Assembly: GCA_023379935.1 (NCBI GenBank)
Contig: JAMCPD010000010.1
Span: 1 to 64,000 of the forward strand
DNA length: 64,000 nt
Direction: 5' to 3'
Source: Actinomycetota bacterium
Lineage (GTDB): Bacteria; Actinomycetota; Acidimicrobiia; Acidimicrobiales; JAMCPD01
A program made the translations under genes and the position numbers. Below the pieces are notes generated by a model, which was not told the DNA's origin, searched no databases, and saw nothing but the letters and a program-made list of their open reading frames with translations. Below, one piece after another: positions 15,500 to 23,517 of this stretch (within the stretch, counting starts at the first letter, position 1; every line of letters begins with the position of its first letter).

Positions 15500-16518
15500 C
15501 ACGCATCGTAACCCGCACAGCAAGCTTGGCTGCAATCACCGCACTGTCAGCATTGCTGACGATAGGACTGGCACAACCAAAAGCCTTTGCCGGAGCCACC
15601 TTCATTAACAACGGTGGCGCTGGCGAATCTGGTGGCACCGTTACAGTAACCGCTTCCGGCGGCACAAGCACCACTACAATCAGCACAACCAGTACATCCA
15701 GCACAACCGGTTCTACTACGTCAACTCAATCTCAAAATGGTTGGAGTGCTCCAACGGGATGCTCATCTGCGAGCGCCTACTCTGGAAGCCTTGCTGGAGC
15801 ATCAGCCTACTTGGGTAGCACAATTGCAGGTAATCCAAACGCACAAGGTACACTGATAGAGGCTACTTGCGCCCAAGAATCAGAACTGTCTCAGTATGGA
15901 ACACCGCTAGACACAACATGCATAGGACTGGGAAATCTCATAGGTGAATGCATGGGCTTCTTTTGGTACCAAACAAGCACCAGCACACAGACTACAACTA
16001 CTCAAGTTATCAAAACCATCCAAATCAATCAGATAGTTGGGTCCGCAAGCAGCCAAATGAGTCCATCTCCACCAACAATTGGCACAGCACCTACTCCTCA
16101 AGGTATAGTAAACCTGGCAACTTGGCTATGGGTAGTTGCACAACCACCAATATCAACAACATCATCAGCCCAGGGAGTAAGCGTCACAGCTGTTGCAACG
16201 CCAACATCAATAACCTGGAACATGGGTGATGGTAATCAAATCACTTGTCCTTACCCTGGTTGGACATACAACCCCAATCTCTCATGGTCAATGCAACAGC
16301 AAACAGCCAATGAAGATGGCCAGGCTTGCTTTTATACTTATACTTCCCCTGGAAATTACAGTATAACAGCCACTGTAAACTGGAGTGTCACCTATACAGT
16401 ATCAGGAGCACCAACTCCATGTGGCCAAAGCATGTGCACGCTACCGGCTATAGCTGTATCTTCTTCAAAACCCTTAAACGTTTATCAAATTGAATCAATA
16501 GTCACACAAGGAGGCTAA
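15484..16518 (+). CDS. Secreted PKD-like protein of Tad locus
   Basis: About 344 residues from the ATG at 15484. It has a signal peptide (MPRIVTRIVTRTASLAAITALSALL, cleavage likely after AFA), a Ser/Thr-rich stretch (residues 50-90), a Cys-containing domain, and near the C terminus a PKD-like element (WNMGDGNQITC followed by YTYTSPGNYSITATVNW). It ends two bases before the cpaB-like gene. Exported PKD-like proteins of this type are often encoded with actinobacterial Tad loci; a minor pilin or adhesin-related role is possible, but I cannot assign one. Confidence 0.6.
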   Translation: MPRIVTRIVTRTASLAAITALSALLTIGLAQPKAFAGATFINNGGAGESGGTVTVTASGGTSTTTISTTSTSSTTGSTTSTQSQNGWSAPTGCSSASAYSGSLAGASAYLGSTIAGNPNAQGTLIEATCAQESELSQYGTPLDTTCIGLGNLIGECMGFFWYQTSTSTQTTTTQVIKTIQINQIVGSASSQMSPSPPTIGTAPTPQGIVNLATWLWVVAQPPISTTSSAQGVSVTAVATPTSITWNMGDGNQITCPYPGWTYNPNLSWSMQQQTANEDGQACFYTYTSPGNYSITATVNWSVTYTVSGAPTPCGQSMCTLPAIAVSSSKPLNVYQIESIVTQGG

Positions 16519-16520
16519 TA

Positions 16521-17588
16521 ATGCGCATTGATCCTACTTCTTCTGCCAACAACGATCCTTATATAGAAAATTTTGATAATTTTGGTGAATTCAGCCAAGA
16601 ACCGCCGCGACCAAGGGAGTCGAAGAGGTCTCACTTTGCCTTTAGCGGTCTTGGCAAACCACGTAACTCATTGCGTATAGGTATGGGAAATACGGGTAAA
16701 ACAGATAATGCAAGCGAGACAGGGAGGCGTCGCATTCCTCTAACACATCCAACATCGCCTTCAACTACATCCTTAGAATCACCGTGGGCATCAAAACGCA
16801 GTCCTATGACTGGGGCGGTTGGGGCTTGTATTATAATATTGTGCGCCTTACTTGGAGCATTTATCTATTCCAAAGCAACCGTACAAACAAAAGTCTTGGT
16901 AGCTTCACAGCCAATAGAGGCGGGGCAAATAGTCACACAATCAGAGTTGTCCACAGCAAAAATTACCGGCAAAGGGATACCTTTTATACCTGCCTCCAAA
17001 ATTGATAGTGTTATAGGCCTTAGGGCACAGGTAAGTATCGTGCCTGGAGTCCCCTTATCATTACAAGAGCTGGGCGGCGGCCCACCTTTAAAGAGTGGCT
17101 TTGCCGTAGTAGGGCTTAATCTCAAAGCTGGACAATATCCTGTTGGACTGCACACTGGCAACAATGTAATCGTAATACTTACAGGACAGGTAAATCAGCT
17201 TGGTACTGAACCCAGCAGTTATTTGCCTCAATCTTCTGTTCTACAACCCGCCACTATCCAGTCTGTTGTCGGACAGCCTAACACAACAACTCCGGGCAGC
17301 GTATTAGTGCCCCAGGCAACTATCTACCAAATAAACAGCATGGACAGTTCCAACAGTTCAAATACATTTACAAGTGGAGCAGGACTTTCTGCGGGACAAT
17401 CTCAAACAAACCAATTTTCAGGTAATGGATTGACAATATCGGTTGTAGTTCCGGCCGCTAATGCACCAACTATTACTGCAGCTGCCGCTTCAGGCGATGT
17501 AGGACTTGCTTTGCTTCCCAAAACACCTAAAACAATGGGATCACCGTCTGCACAAACAGGCCAATCGAACAGTTCCCCACTGCCATGA
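16521..17588 (+). CDS. cpaB: SAF-domain pilus assembly protein (CpaB/RcpC-like)
   Basis: 355 residues: a charged cytoplasmic N terminus of about 90 residues, one membrane helix (AVGACIIILCALLGAFIYS), then an SAF domain beginning VLVASQPIEAGQIVTQSELSTAKI and continuing through GVPLSLQELG. The C-terminal part (NNVIVILTGQ, TISVVVPAANAPTITAAAASGDVGLALLP) matches the rest of CpaB-type proteins. These act on the outer side of the inner membrane in Tad pilus assembly. The N-terminal extension is longer than in proteobacterial CpaB. Overlaps the next gene by 4 bases. Confidence 0.8.
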   Translation: MRIDPTSSANNDPYIENFDNFGEFSQEPPRPRESKRSHFAFSGLGKPRNSLRIGMGNTGKTDNASETGRRRIPLTHPTSPSTTSLESPWASKRSPMTGAVGACIIILCALLGAFIYSKATVQTKVLVASQPIEAGQIVTQSELSTAKITGKGIPFIPASKIDSVIGLRAQVSIVPGVPLSLQELGGGPPLKSGFAVVGLNLKAGQYPVGLHTGNNVIVILTGQVNQLGTEPSSYLPQSSVLQPATIQSVVGQPNTTTPGSVLVPQATIYQINSMDSSNSSNTFTSGAGLSAGQSQTNQFSGNGLTISVVVPAANAPTITAAAASGDVGLALLPKTPKTMGSPSAQTGQSNSSPLP

Positions 17589-18466
17589 TAATAACTATTG
17601 GTTCTATAAAAAATTCTCCCGGTGCTACTACCTTAGCAGTTGCTTTAGCTGCATCGGCACCTGGTGACGAACCGGTTCTATTAGTAGATGCTGATCCGGC
17701 AGGCGGGGATATAGGAATACGTTTTGGGATAAAGAGCGTACCGGGAATAGCAACTTTGACTGCAGCCATTCGACGCAATAACGATCCTAAAACCATATGG
17801 ACACACACACAACAAATCAGTGACTCATTATACATCCTACCTGGTTTGCCTGGAATAGAACAGGCAACTGTTATAGAGGAGATGCTTCCAACAGTATTGA
17901 ATGCTATCTGTTGCCTCCAAGCAACAGTAATCGTTGATGCCGGGAGGCTACTGCCTTCTTTTGCAAACGGTGCTTTGCTCAATTTAAGCCCTCTGCTAAT
18001 AGCCTGTCGCCCGGTAGCTGAAGAGTTAATTCATTTAAGGGCTATTTTGAGTACTGCAAAAAAACTAAACTTTTCTTTTAACAATAATATTGATAACAAC
18101 CTAACCGGCAATCAAGAGGATACTTCTTGTAATCAAACAACATCTCCGGGAATTGGAGTAGTAATGATAGGCAAGAGACCTTACTCGTCTAACGCAATAA
18201 GTAAGGTTGTAGAACAAAAAATCTTGGGTTACCTACCTTGGGATCCAAAAGCAGCAAACATTTTGTCGGGACAAGAACCTATGAGTGAAGCATTGCCTCG
18301 TTCATCATATATAAAGGAAACATTTAAGTTATGGCAACAGATAAGTAGCCTTTCATCTTATGCCCAAATATCAGGTCAACATAGTCACAGCAGCCGGTGC
18401 GCTAATCTGCCGTTAGCTCCATCAGCGTTAGTGTCACAGTCACACAATAACATCGGAGAGCTATGA
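17585..18466 (+). CDS. TadZ/CpaE-like ParA-family ATPase
   Basis: 293 residues. The N terminus has the ParA/MinD strand and loop (IITIGSIKNSPGATTLAVAL) and the second motif VLLVDADPAGGD, then IVDAGR. In the deviant Walker A the residue before the TT pair is Ala where functional members have Lys, and only the early Lys (in SIKNS) is left. CpaE/TadZ proteins position the pilus machine; several are poor or inactive ATPases, which would fit. Position between cpaB and tadA and 4-base overlaps on both sides support the assignment. Confidence 0.75.
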   Translation: MIITIGSIKNSPGATTLAVALAASAPGDEPVLLVDADPAGGDIGIRFGIKSVPGIATLTAAIRRNNDPKTIWTHTQQISDSLYILPGLPGIEQATVIEEMLPTVLNAICCLQATVIVDAGRLLPSFANGALLNLSPLLIACRPVAEELIHLRAILSTAKKLNFSFNNNIDNNLTGNQEDTSCNQTTSPGIGVVMIGKRPYSSNAISKVVEQKILGYLPWDPKAANILSGQEPMSEALPRSSYIKETFKLWQQISSLSSYAQISGQHSHSSRCANLPLAPSALVSQSHNNIGEL

Positions 18467-19872
18467 ACACAGAAACTGTTGAAGCAATTCGTAGAGAAGT
18501 AACCGAAACTATAGCAACACAAGCAGCTACGATAACCCAAAGCAAATTAAGCGATAATAGCAAAAGTAGTCACAACGAACAGCACAGAGAACTGGCCAAA
18601 AACCTACTGGATCAAATACTTGACCGTTATGCTCACGAACAAATAGCTCATGGGATAGCTCCATTGACTAGCGAGGAGGAGCACCAGATCAAAACAGCGG
18701 TATGGGCAGAGCTGTTTGGAGCGGGATGGCAACTGCAGTCAATACTCGATAATCCAAGTGTAGAAAACATCAACATCAATGGATACAACAACTGCTGGGT
18801 CAAGTATGCAAATGGAACCAAAAAGCCAATAGGTCAAATTGCTAAATCTGACGCAGACTTAATAGAGCTTATACGCGCGCTAGCCACTAGAGCAACTTCA
18901 AATGAGCGTAGGTTTGATAGCGCACACCCATGGCTGGATCTTCAACTACCTGACGGAAGTCGGTTATCAGCGATGATGTCTGTTAGTACTCCTAAAATTG
19001 TTGCATCGATACGAAAGCACAGATACAAGGACACCACTTTGGATGAACTCTCTTCCCTTGGCATGCTAAGTCCAACAGTAAAATCTTTCCTTGCGACAGC
19101 TGTAAGAGCACGACTTAATATCATTGTTGCAGGGCCTATGAACGTAGGCAAGACTACACTTTTGAGAGCACTTGCTGCTGAAATACCGTGTGAAGAGAGA
19201 CTGGTGACCATAGAACAAGCTTATGAATTGGGACTACACGAGCAAACCAGCCGTCACCCCGATATAGTTTCTCTGGAGGCCAGAGAGTCTAACACGGAAG
19301 GTGAAGGAGAGATAAGCATCTCGCAATTGGTACGTCGAAGCCTGCGAATGGATGCTGACAGAGTGATAGTAGGGGAAGTTCTTGGGGATGAAATAATACC
19401 AATGCTTAACGCAATGAGCGCCGGACGATCCGGGTCTATGTGTACTATACATGCCGATTCTTCATTAGGGGTATTCCAAAGGATAGCTTCATATGCGGCA
19501 CAAGCATCCGAACGTCTAAGTTTGGAAGCCACCAATCTCTTGACTGCGGGATCAATAGACCTAGTAGTTTATTTATCATTCGCAACAGATATTTCGTTAC
19601 AGCTGTCAAATTGGGACTATCGTGAACTGACAACCGGATCACACGAAGAGGCGCCAGCAGCACCTGGCATGGCGACACCCACCCAAAGAGTAATCTCATC
19701 AATTAGAGAAGTAGTGGGAGCGGAAGGGCCGGCTGTTATATCTAATGAGATATTTAAACCCGGTCCGGATGGACTGGCAGTTCCTCATGCCCCAATAAGA
19801 ACAGAAACTTTGGAACGAATTATGTCCTATGGTTTCAAACCGGAGTTGCTCCACAATAGAGAGTGGTCATGA
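18463..19872 (+). CDS. tadA: Tad pilus secretion ATPase (TadA/CpaF)
   Basis: 469 residues. The N-terminal domain carries LDNPSVENININGYNNCWV, typical of CpaF. The motor domain has Walker A GPMNVGKT (224-231), an Asp box region (LVTIEQAYELGL), Walker B ADRVIVGEVLGDE, the His box (GRSGSMCTIHADSS) and ARxAS-like end. It powers both pilus extension and retraction in Tad systems. It overlaps the genes on either side by 4 bases. C-terminal 70 residues are an Ala/Pro-containing extension. Confidence 0.93.
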   Translation: MNTETVEAIRREVTETIATQAATITQSKLSDNSKSSHNEQHRELAKNLLDQILDRYAHEQIAHGIAPLTSEEEHQIKTAVWAELFGAGWQLQSILDNPSVENININGYNNCWVKYANGTKKPIGQIAKSDADLIELIRALATRATSNERRFDSAHPWLDLQLPDGSRLSAMMSVSTPKIVASIRKHRYKDTTLDELSSLGMLSPTVKSFLATAVRARLNIIVAGPMNVGKTTLLRALAAEIPCEERLVTIEQAYELGLHEQTSRHPDIVSLEARESNTEGEGEISISQLVRRSLRMDADRVIVGEVLGDEIIPMLNAMSAGRSGSMCTIHADSSLGVFQRIASYAAQASERLSLEATNLLTAGSIDLVVYLSFATDISLQLSNWDYRELTTGSHEEAPAAPGMATPTQRVISSIREVVGAEGPAVISNEIFKPGPDGLAVPHAPIRTETLERIMSYGFKPELLHNREWS

Positions 19873-20855
19873 TTGCTTTAATGATAGTTGCTAGTGCGGG
19901 ATTCGGAACTGGCATCGTGATGCTCTGGGCTAGTTTTTATGGTCCTGATAGCTTTCATAACTCTAACAAGTTTGATGAAAATCGTAACATCACCAGTTCA
20001 AGAATTAATAAATCAGTTTACCCTAAAAAATACGGTGTACACAGAACGTATAGAACAAATAACAGTATTATCAACAACCGCCGCTTGATTGTTGCATTGT
20101 TGATTGCCCTGTTGGTGGAGGTTCTAACTCGCTGGCCGGTAGCGGCAGTTCTGGCTGCTGGAGCAGTCTGGATATTGCCAGGCCTTTGGGCCAATACAAC
20201 CCACAAAAATTTAATTGACCGCATTGAAGCTCTTGGTACTTGGACTGAGATGTTACGTGACACCTTAACAGGATCATCAGGAATAATACAAGCCATTACG
20301 GCAACTGCTTCTATAGCACCATTAGCCATTAGGGAAGAAATAATCTTACTGTCAAAGAGATTACAAGCTTCGGTTCCGCTCGGGAAAGCATTGCGGCTGT
20401 TAGCGCAAGAACTATCTGACCCAACTGCCGACATGATACTGGTTCCTTTGATAATGGCTGCCGAAAGCCAAGCGCAAAAACTCGGCGAACTGCTCTCAGC
20501 TTTAGCCGAATCAGCTGCTGATGAGGTTTCAATGAGGCTAAGAATAGAAGCTAGACGAGCTGAGGCGTATACAAGTATTCGCCTTGTAGTAGGCATATCT
20601 ATCGGTGCCATTATTATAATGCTATTGTTTGCAGGTTCTTATCTCTCGCCTATGGGCAGCGCACAGGGACAGCTTGTACTCGGAATCGTAGGAGGGCTTT
20701 ATGCCATAGGACTCATGCTGATGATCCGGATGTCTAGGCCTAAAATATATTCTCGGTTGCTTGAGGATCTTAAAGGTAAAAATGTCGACTACCCAAATCT
20801 CCCACCATCAACCCATACCCTTGCGACATCCTCCTCAAAAGGAAGTAGGCAATGA
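19869..20855 (+). CDS. tadB: Tad pilus inner-membrane platform protein TadB
   Basis: About 328 residues with two N-terminal membrane helices (IALMIVASAGFGTGIVML; LIVALLIALLVEVL with AAVLAAGAVWIL), a cytoplasmic T2SF domain (LGTWTEMLRDTLTGSSGIIQAI ... LRLLAQELSDPTADMILVPLIMAAESQAQKLGELLSALAESAADEVSMRLRIEARRAEAY) and C-terminal membrane helices (VVGISIGAIIIMLLFAGSY; LVLGIVGGLYAIGLMLMI). ATG 19869 is used, overlapping the tadA stop as ATGA. The T2SF domain forms the rotor-like platform under the ATPase. Confidence 0.88.
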   Translation: MIALMIVASAGFGTGIVMLWASFYGPDSFHNSNKFDENRNITSSRINKSVYPKKYGVHRTYRTNNSIINNRRLIVALLIALLVEVLTRWPVAAVLAAGAVWILPGLWANTTHKNLIDRIEALGTWTEMLRDTLTGSSGIIQAITATASIAPLAIREEIILLSKRLQASVPLGKALRLLAQELSDPTADMILVPLIMAAESQAQKLGELLSALAESAADEVSMRLRIEARRAEAYTSIRLVVGISIGAIIIMLLFAGSYLSPMGSAQGQLVLGIVGGLYAIGLMLMIRMSRPKIYSRLLEDLKGKNVDYPNLPPSTHTLATSSSKGSRQ

Positions 20856-21721
20856 CAATAGGAATGCTTGCCGGTGCAGGAGTAGGGGTTGGTTTAATGA
20901 CTATATGGCTTTCCATCAGAAGAAATCCCGTAAATCTAAGTAATGCCATAGACTATTTTGAAACATCCAAGCCCAAATACTATAAATCAAGACACTTGAC
21001 AAGCAGTATAAGCGCCAAGGCTGTAGCAACAGGATTCTTCAGTAAAAAAGTAACAAGTGACCTTGATGTAACAGGATCAAACATTGAAGTTTTGGTAACA
21101 AAAACTATCTGGGGTGCAATAATAGGAGCAGCTGCCCCATCTGTAATATGGATTTTGCTACAAGTAATGGGACATCCAGTTAACTTTGAGACTCCGTTTA
21201 TAGCAGTACTGCTGTTAAGTATAATAGGGGCCTTTTATCCCAAAATATCACTTGCGTCAAAAGCCAAGCAGGCTCGGAAGGATCTGCGTCACGCCACTGG
21301 AGTATTTCTTGACTTGGTGTCGTTGGCCCAAGCAGCCGGCATGGGGTTGGAAGGAGCACTGAAGTGTGCGGGCCAAATAAGCACAGACTGGACATTCAGA
21401 CGTATTGTCCAAACAGTTGATCGAACAACCACTACGACCAACACCGTCTGGGCATCACTCGAAGAGCTAGGAAGCCGGCTGGGCATCACAGAACTATCTC
21501 AACTTTCTGCCAACCTGAACTTAGCTGGGACTGAGGGAGCCCGCATACGAACAACCCTAGCAGCACAAGCAAGATCTCTACGGCGGAAGGAACAATCCGA
21601 AGCAGAAACTGAAGCGAACGCTGTAACAGAAAAGATGTTTGTACCTGGAATTATCATGATGTTTGGCTTTACCTTACTTATGGTATATCCGGCTGCAATA
21701 AGAATCCTCGGTGCATTATAA
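20852..21721 (+). CDS. tadC: Tad pilus inner-membrane platform protein TadC
   Basis: 289 residues, second T2SF platform protein. Membrane helices at the N terminus (MLAGAGVGVGLMTIWLSI), in the middle (TIWGAIIGAAAPSVIWILLQV; FIAVLLLSIIGAFYP) and at the C terminus (VPGIIMMFGFTLLMVYPAAIRIL) flank the T2SF helical bundle (GVFLDLVSLAQAAGMGLEGALKCA ... LGSRLGITELSQLSANLNLAGTEGARIRTTLAAQA). Start codon overlaps tadB by 4 bases. TadB and TadC together complete the membrane platform. Confidence 0.88.
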   Translation: MTIGMLAGAGVGVGLMTIWLSIRRNPVNLSNAIDYFETSKPKYYKSRHLTSSISAKAVATGFFSKKVTSDLDVTGSNIEVLVTKTIWGAIIGAAAPSVIWILLQVMGHPVNFETPFIAVLLLSIIGAFYPKISLASKAKQARKDLRHATGVFLDLVSLAQAAGMGLEGALKCAGQISTDWTFRRIVQTVDRTTTTTNTVWASLEELGSRLGITELSQLSANLNLAGTEGARIRTTLAAQARSLRRKEQSEAETEANAVTEKMFVPGIIMMFGFTLLMVYPAAIRILGAL

Positions 21722-21828
21722 ACCAGGGAAGATAAAGGAAAATAAGGAAAATATGTAACTATTCAGGTATCACTATTCAGCCATCCAATAGTTACGGTTA
21801 ATACAACAATAAAAGGAGAATAAATTAT

Positions 21829-22044
21829 ATGGACTATACATATTTGATGACTCTTATTGGTTACTATACCAATAAAGCATATACCACCATCCACAAAAAC
21901 AGCCATGGTTATAACAACGAAGCTGGTTTTGGAACCCCGGAAAAACTGGTATTGACTATTGCAGGAATTGCTCTTGCAGTACTCTTGTGGTTTGGCCTTG
22001 CTCCGAAAATCCAGGGAGCTGTTAACAACATCAATCTGCCGTGA
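21829..22044 (+). CDS. Flp-like major pilin precursor (candidate)
   Basis: 71 residues. A hydrophilic leader ends in NNEAG, followed by FGTPEKLVLTIAGIALAVLLWFGLAPKI: a type IV prepilin-like site G|F with Glu at +5 and a hydrophobic stem. The mature pilin would be only about 37 residues, in the range of Flp pilins. It is preceded by AAGGAG about 10 bases upstream and by a 107-base gap, the only sizeable gap in the locus, so it may have its own promoter, as is common for major pilins made in excess. Confidence 0.7.
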   Translation: MDYTYLMTLIGYYTNKAYTTIHKNSHGYNNEAGFGTPEKLVLTIAGIALAVLLWFGLAPKIQGAVNNINLP

Positions 22045-22550
22045 TCTCAATAGATTGTCACAACTCAAAGTCTGGCTTACGTTCTAAGTCAGACTTTGGG
22101 CCAGATGACCTTAAGGTAAGATTTGCAACATTCACCAAGGCTGGCCTTGAATCAAATTTTGAGGGTGGTTTTGAGACTCCTGAAGCACTAATAGCTATAA
22201 CAGCTTTGCTGGCTGTTGTTATGCTATTTATACAGATGGCATTGTGGGGTTACGCATACTACGTAGCTCAAGCAGGTGTACAAACAGGTGACGCTACCGC
22301 ACGTGACTCTTGGCAGTATACAAATTCTTTAACAGGTTCTCTTCAAGCAGGTGTTGAAGGTACACAAGCTTTTTTAACACAACATGGTTCCACTTTACTC
22401 AATAACACAACAGTGAAGGCTCAAGTATTGCAAAATAACCAAATACGTCTAAGCGTTGTTGGAAAAGCAGAATCAATCTTTCCAGGAGTATCATTGCCCA
22501 TACATGCCTCAAGTATCGGACCCTTGCAACTCTATAGGAGTTCAGGATGA
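22041..22550 (+). CDS. TadE-like pseudopilin
   Basis: 169 residues from GTG 22041, overlapping the pilin stop by 4 bases. A 40-residue leader ends NFEGG, followed by FETPEALIAITALLAVVMLFIQMALWGYA: a prepilin-peptidase-type G|F site with Glu at +5 and a membrane stem shared with the preceding pilin (G-F-x-T-P-E). The rest has the TadE pattern of a short helical spine (YYVAQAGVQTGDATARDSW) and small beta-rich domain. Minor pilin or pseudopilin of the Tad system. Confidence 0.75.
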   Translation: MISIDCHNSKSGLRSKSDFGPDDLKVRFATFTKAGLESNFEGGFETPEALIAITALLAVVMLFIQMALWGYAYYVAQAGVQTGDATARDSWQYTNSLTGSLQAGVEGTQAFLTQHGSTLLNNTTVKAQVLQNNQIRLSVVGKAESIFPGVSLPIHASSIGPLQLYRSSG

Positions 22551-22984
22551 AATACACCTGCCGGAACCCGCATCAAGATAGCCAAGCTACAGGCAGTATG
22601 ACAGTTGAAGTTATAGCACTTATGCCTTTGATGATACTCCTAATTGGTTTTATCGTATATCTGGGACGTTTGTCAATCGCGGAATCTGATGTCATTGATG
22701 CCGCACGAGCGGCTGCCCAAGCAGCACTAATCCAATCAACCCCTTCATCAGCAGCCCAAGCAGCGTTAGCAGAAGCAATGAACACCTTGTCTACAAAAGG
22801 ATTGGCATGCACTAATCCACAAGTTAATACCAACACTAATAATTTTGTATCAGGAGGCAAAGTTACTGTAGCTGTGAGCTGTACAGTGTCTACTGGCAAC
22901 TTATTGGTTCCCGGTTTGCCTGGATCACGTACTCTTAGCGCATCGGCCAGCGATCCTTTGGAGCTATACCGTGAAATTAGTTAG
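22547..22984 (+). CDS. TadE-like pilus protein
   Basis: 145 residues. G-SMTVEVIALMPLMILLIGFIVYLGRL is the TadE membrane segment with the processing-like Glu (TVE), then the characteristic helix ESDVIDAARAAAQAALIQ followed by a small extracellular domain with two cysteines (GLACTNPQ ... VAVSCTV). Starts with ATGA overlapping the previous gene and overlaps the next by 14 bases. Minor pilin candidate. Confidence 0.75.
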   Translation: MKYTCRNPHQDSQATGSMTVEVIALMPLMILLIGFIVYLGRLSIAESDVIDAARAAAQAALIQSTPSSAAQAALAEAMNTLSTKGLACTNPQVNTNTNNFVSGGKVTVAVSCTVSTGNLLVPGLPGSRTLSASASDPLELYREIS

Positions 22985-23432
22985 ACATTCCAGGGGAGCC
23001 CAATATGTGAAATCAAGCAAACGCCCCCAACATTCGGAACAAGCTCAAGCTGTGCTTTTTGTTGTTCTGCTGGTTCCAGCACTGATTGTATTAGCAGGTC
23101 TTGTGATAGATGGTGGGAGAACACTCACAGCTGACAGAGCAGCTTACAACGAAGCGGCGCAAGCGGCACGCCTCGGAGCTAACACCTTAAGTCGACAAAC
23201 TTTATATGATCAAGGGCCTATCAGCATCCAAGAAAACTCCTACTTAGCTGAAACAAATGCGATCAACTGGTGCAATACGGCAGAACACCCATGCCAAGTC
23301 AATATAAACGGCAATACAGTTTTAGTGCATATTATCCCATATCAGCTTCCAACAGATTTGCTTGGAATTATAGGAATTTCGTCAATGACTGTATCGGCAA
23401 ATGCCACCGCCAACCCCGTAGCAGGGCAGTAA
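22971..23432 (+). CDS. TadG/TadE-like pilus protein
   Basis: 153 residues from GTG 22971. After a basic leader, QAQAVLFVVLLVPALIVLAGLVIDGGRTLTADRAAYNEAAQAARLGAN is the hallmark N terminus of TadG-like proteins (helper pilins with a short exported domain). The remainder is short and contains one likely disulfide pair (NWCNTAEHPC). It closes the pilin block of the locus; 85 bases separate it from the membrane BTAD gene. Confidence 0.75.
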   Translation: MKLVRHSRGAQYVKSSKRPQHSEQAQAVLFVVLLVPALIVLAGLVIDGGRTLTADRAAYNEAAQAARLGANTLSRQTLYDQGPISIQENSYLAETNAINWCNTAEHPCQVNINGNTVLVHIIPYQLPTDLLGIIGISSMTVSANATANPVAGQ

Positions 23433-23517
23433 TTGAGATATTCGATGAAACATTTAAAGGACGATGTAACAGGTCTCAATAGTATGTCACAACTTAAATG
23501 GTTTCAATTTGCACAAA

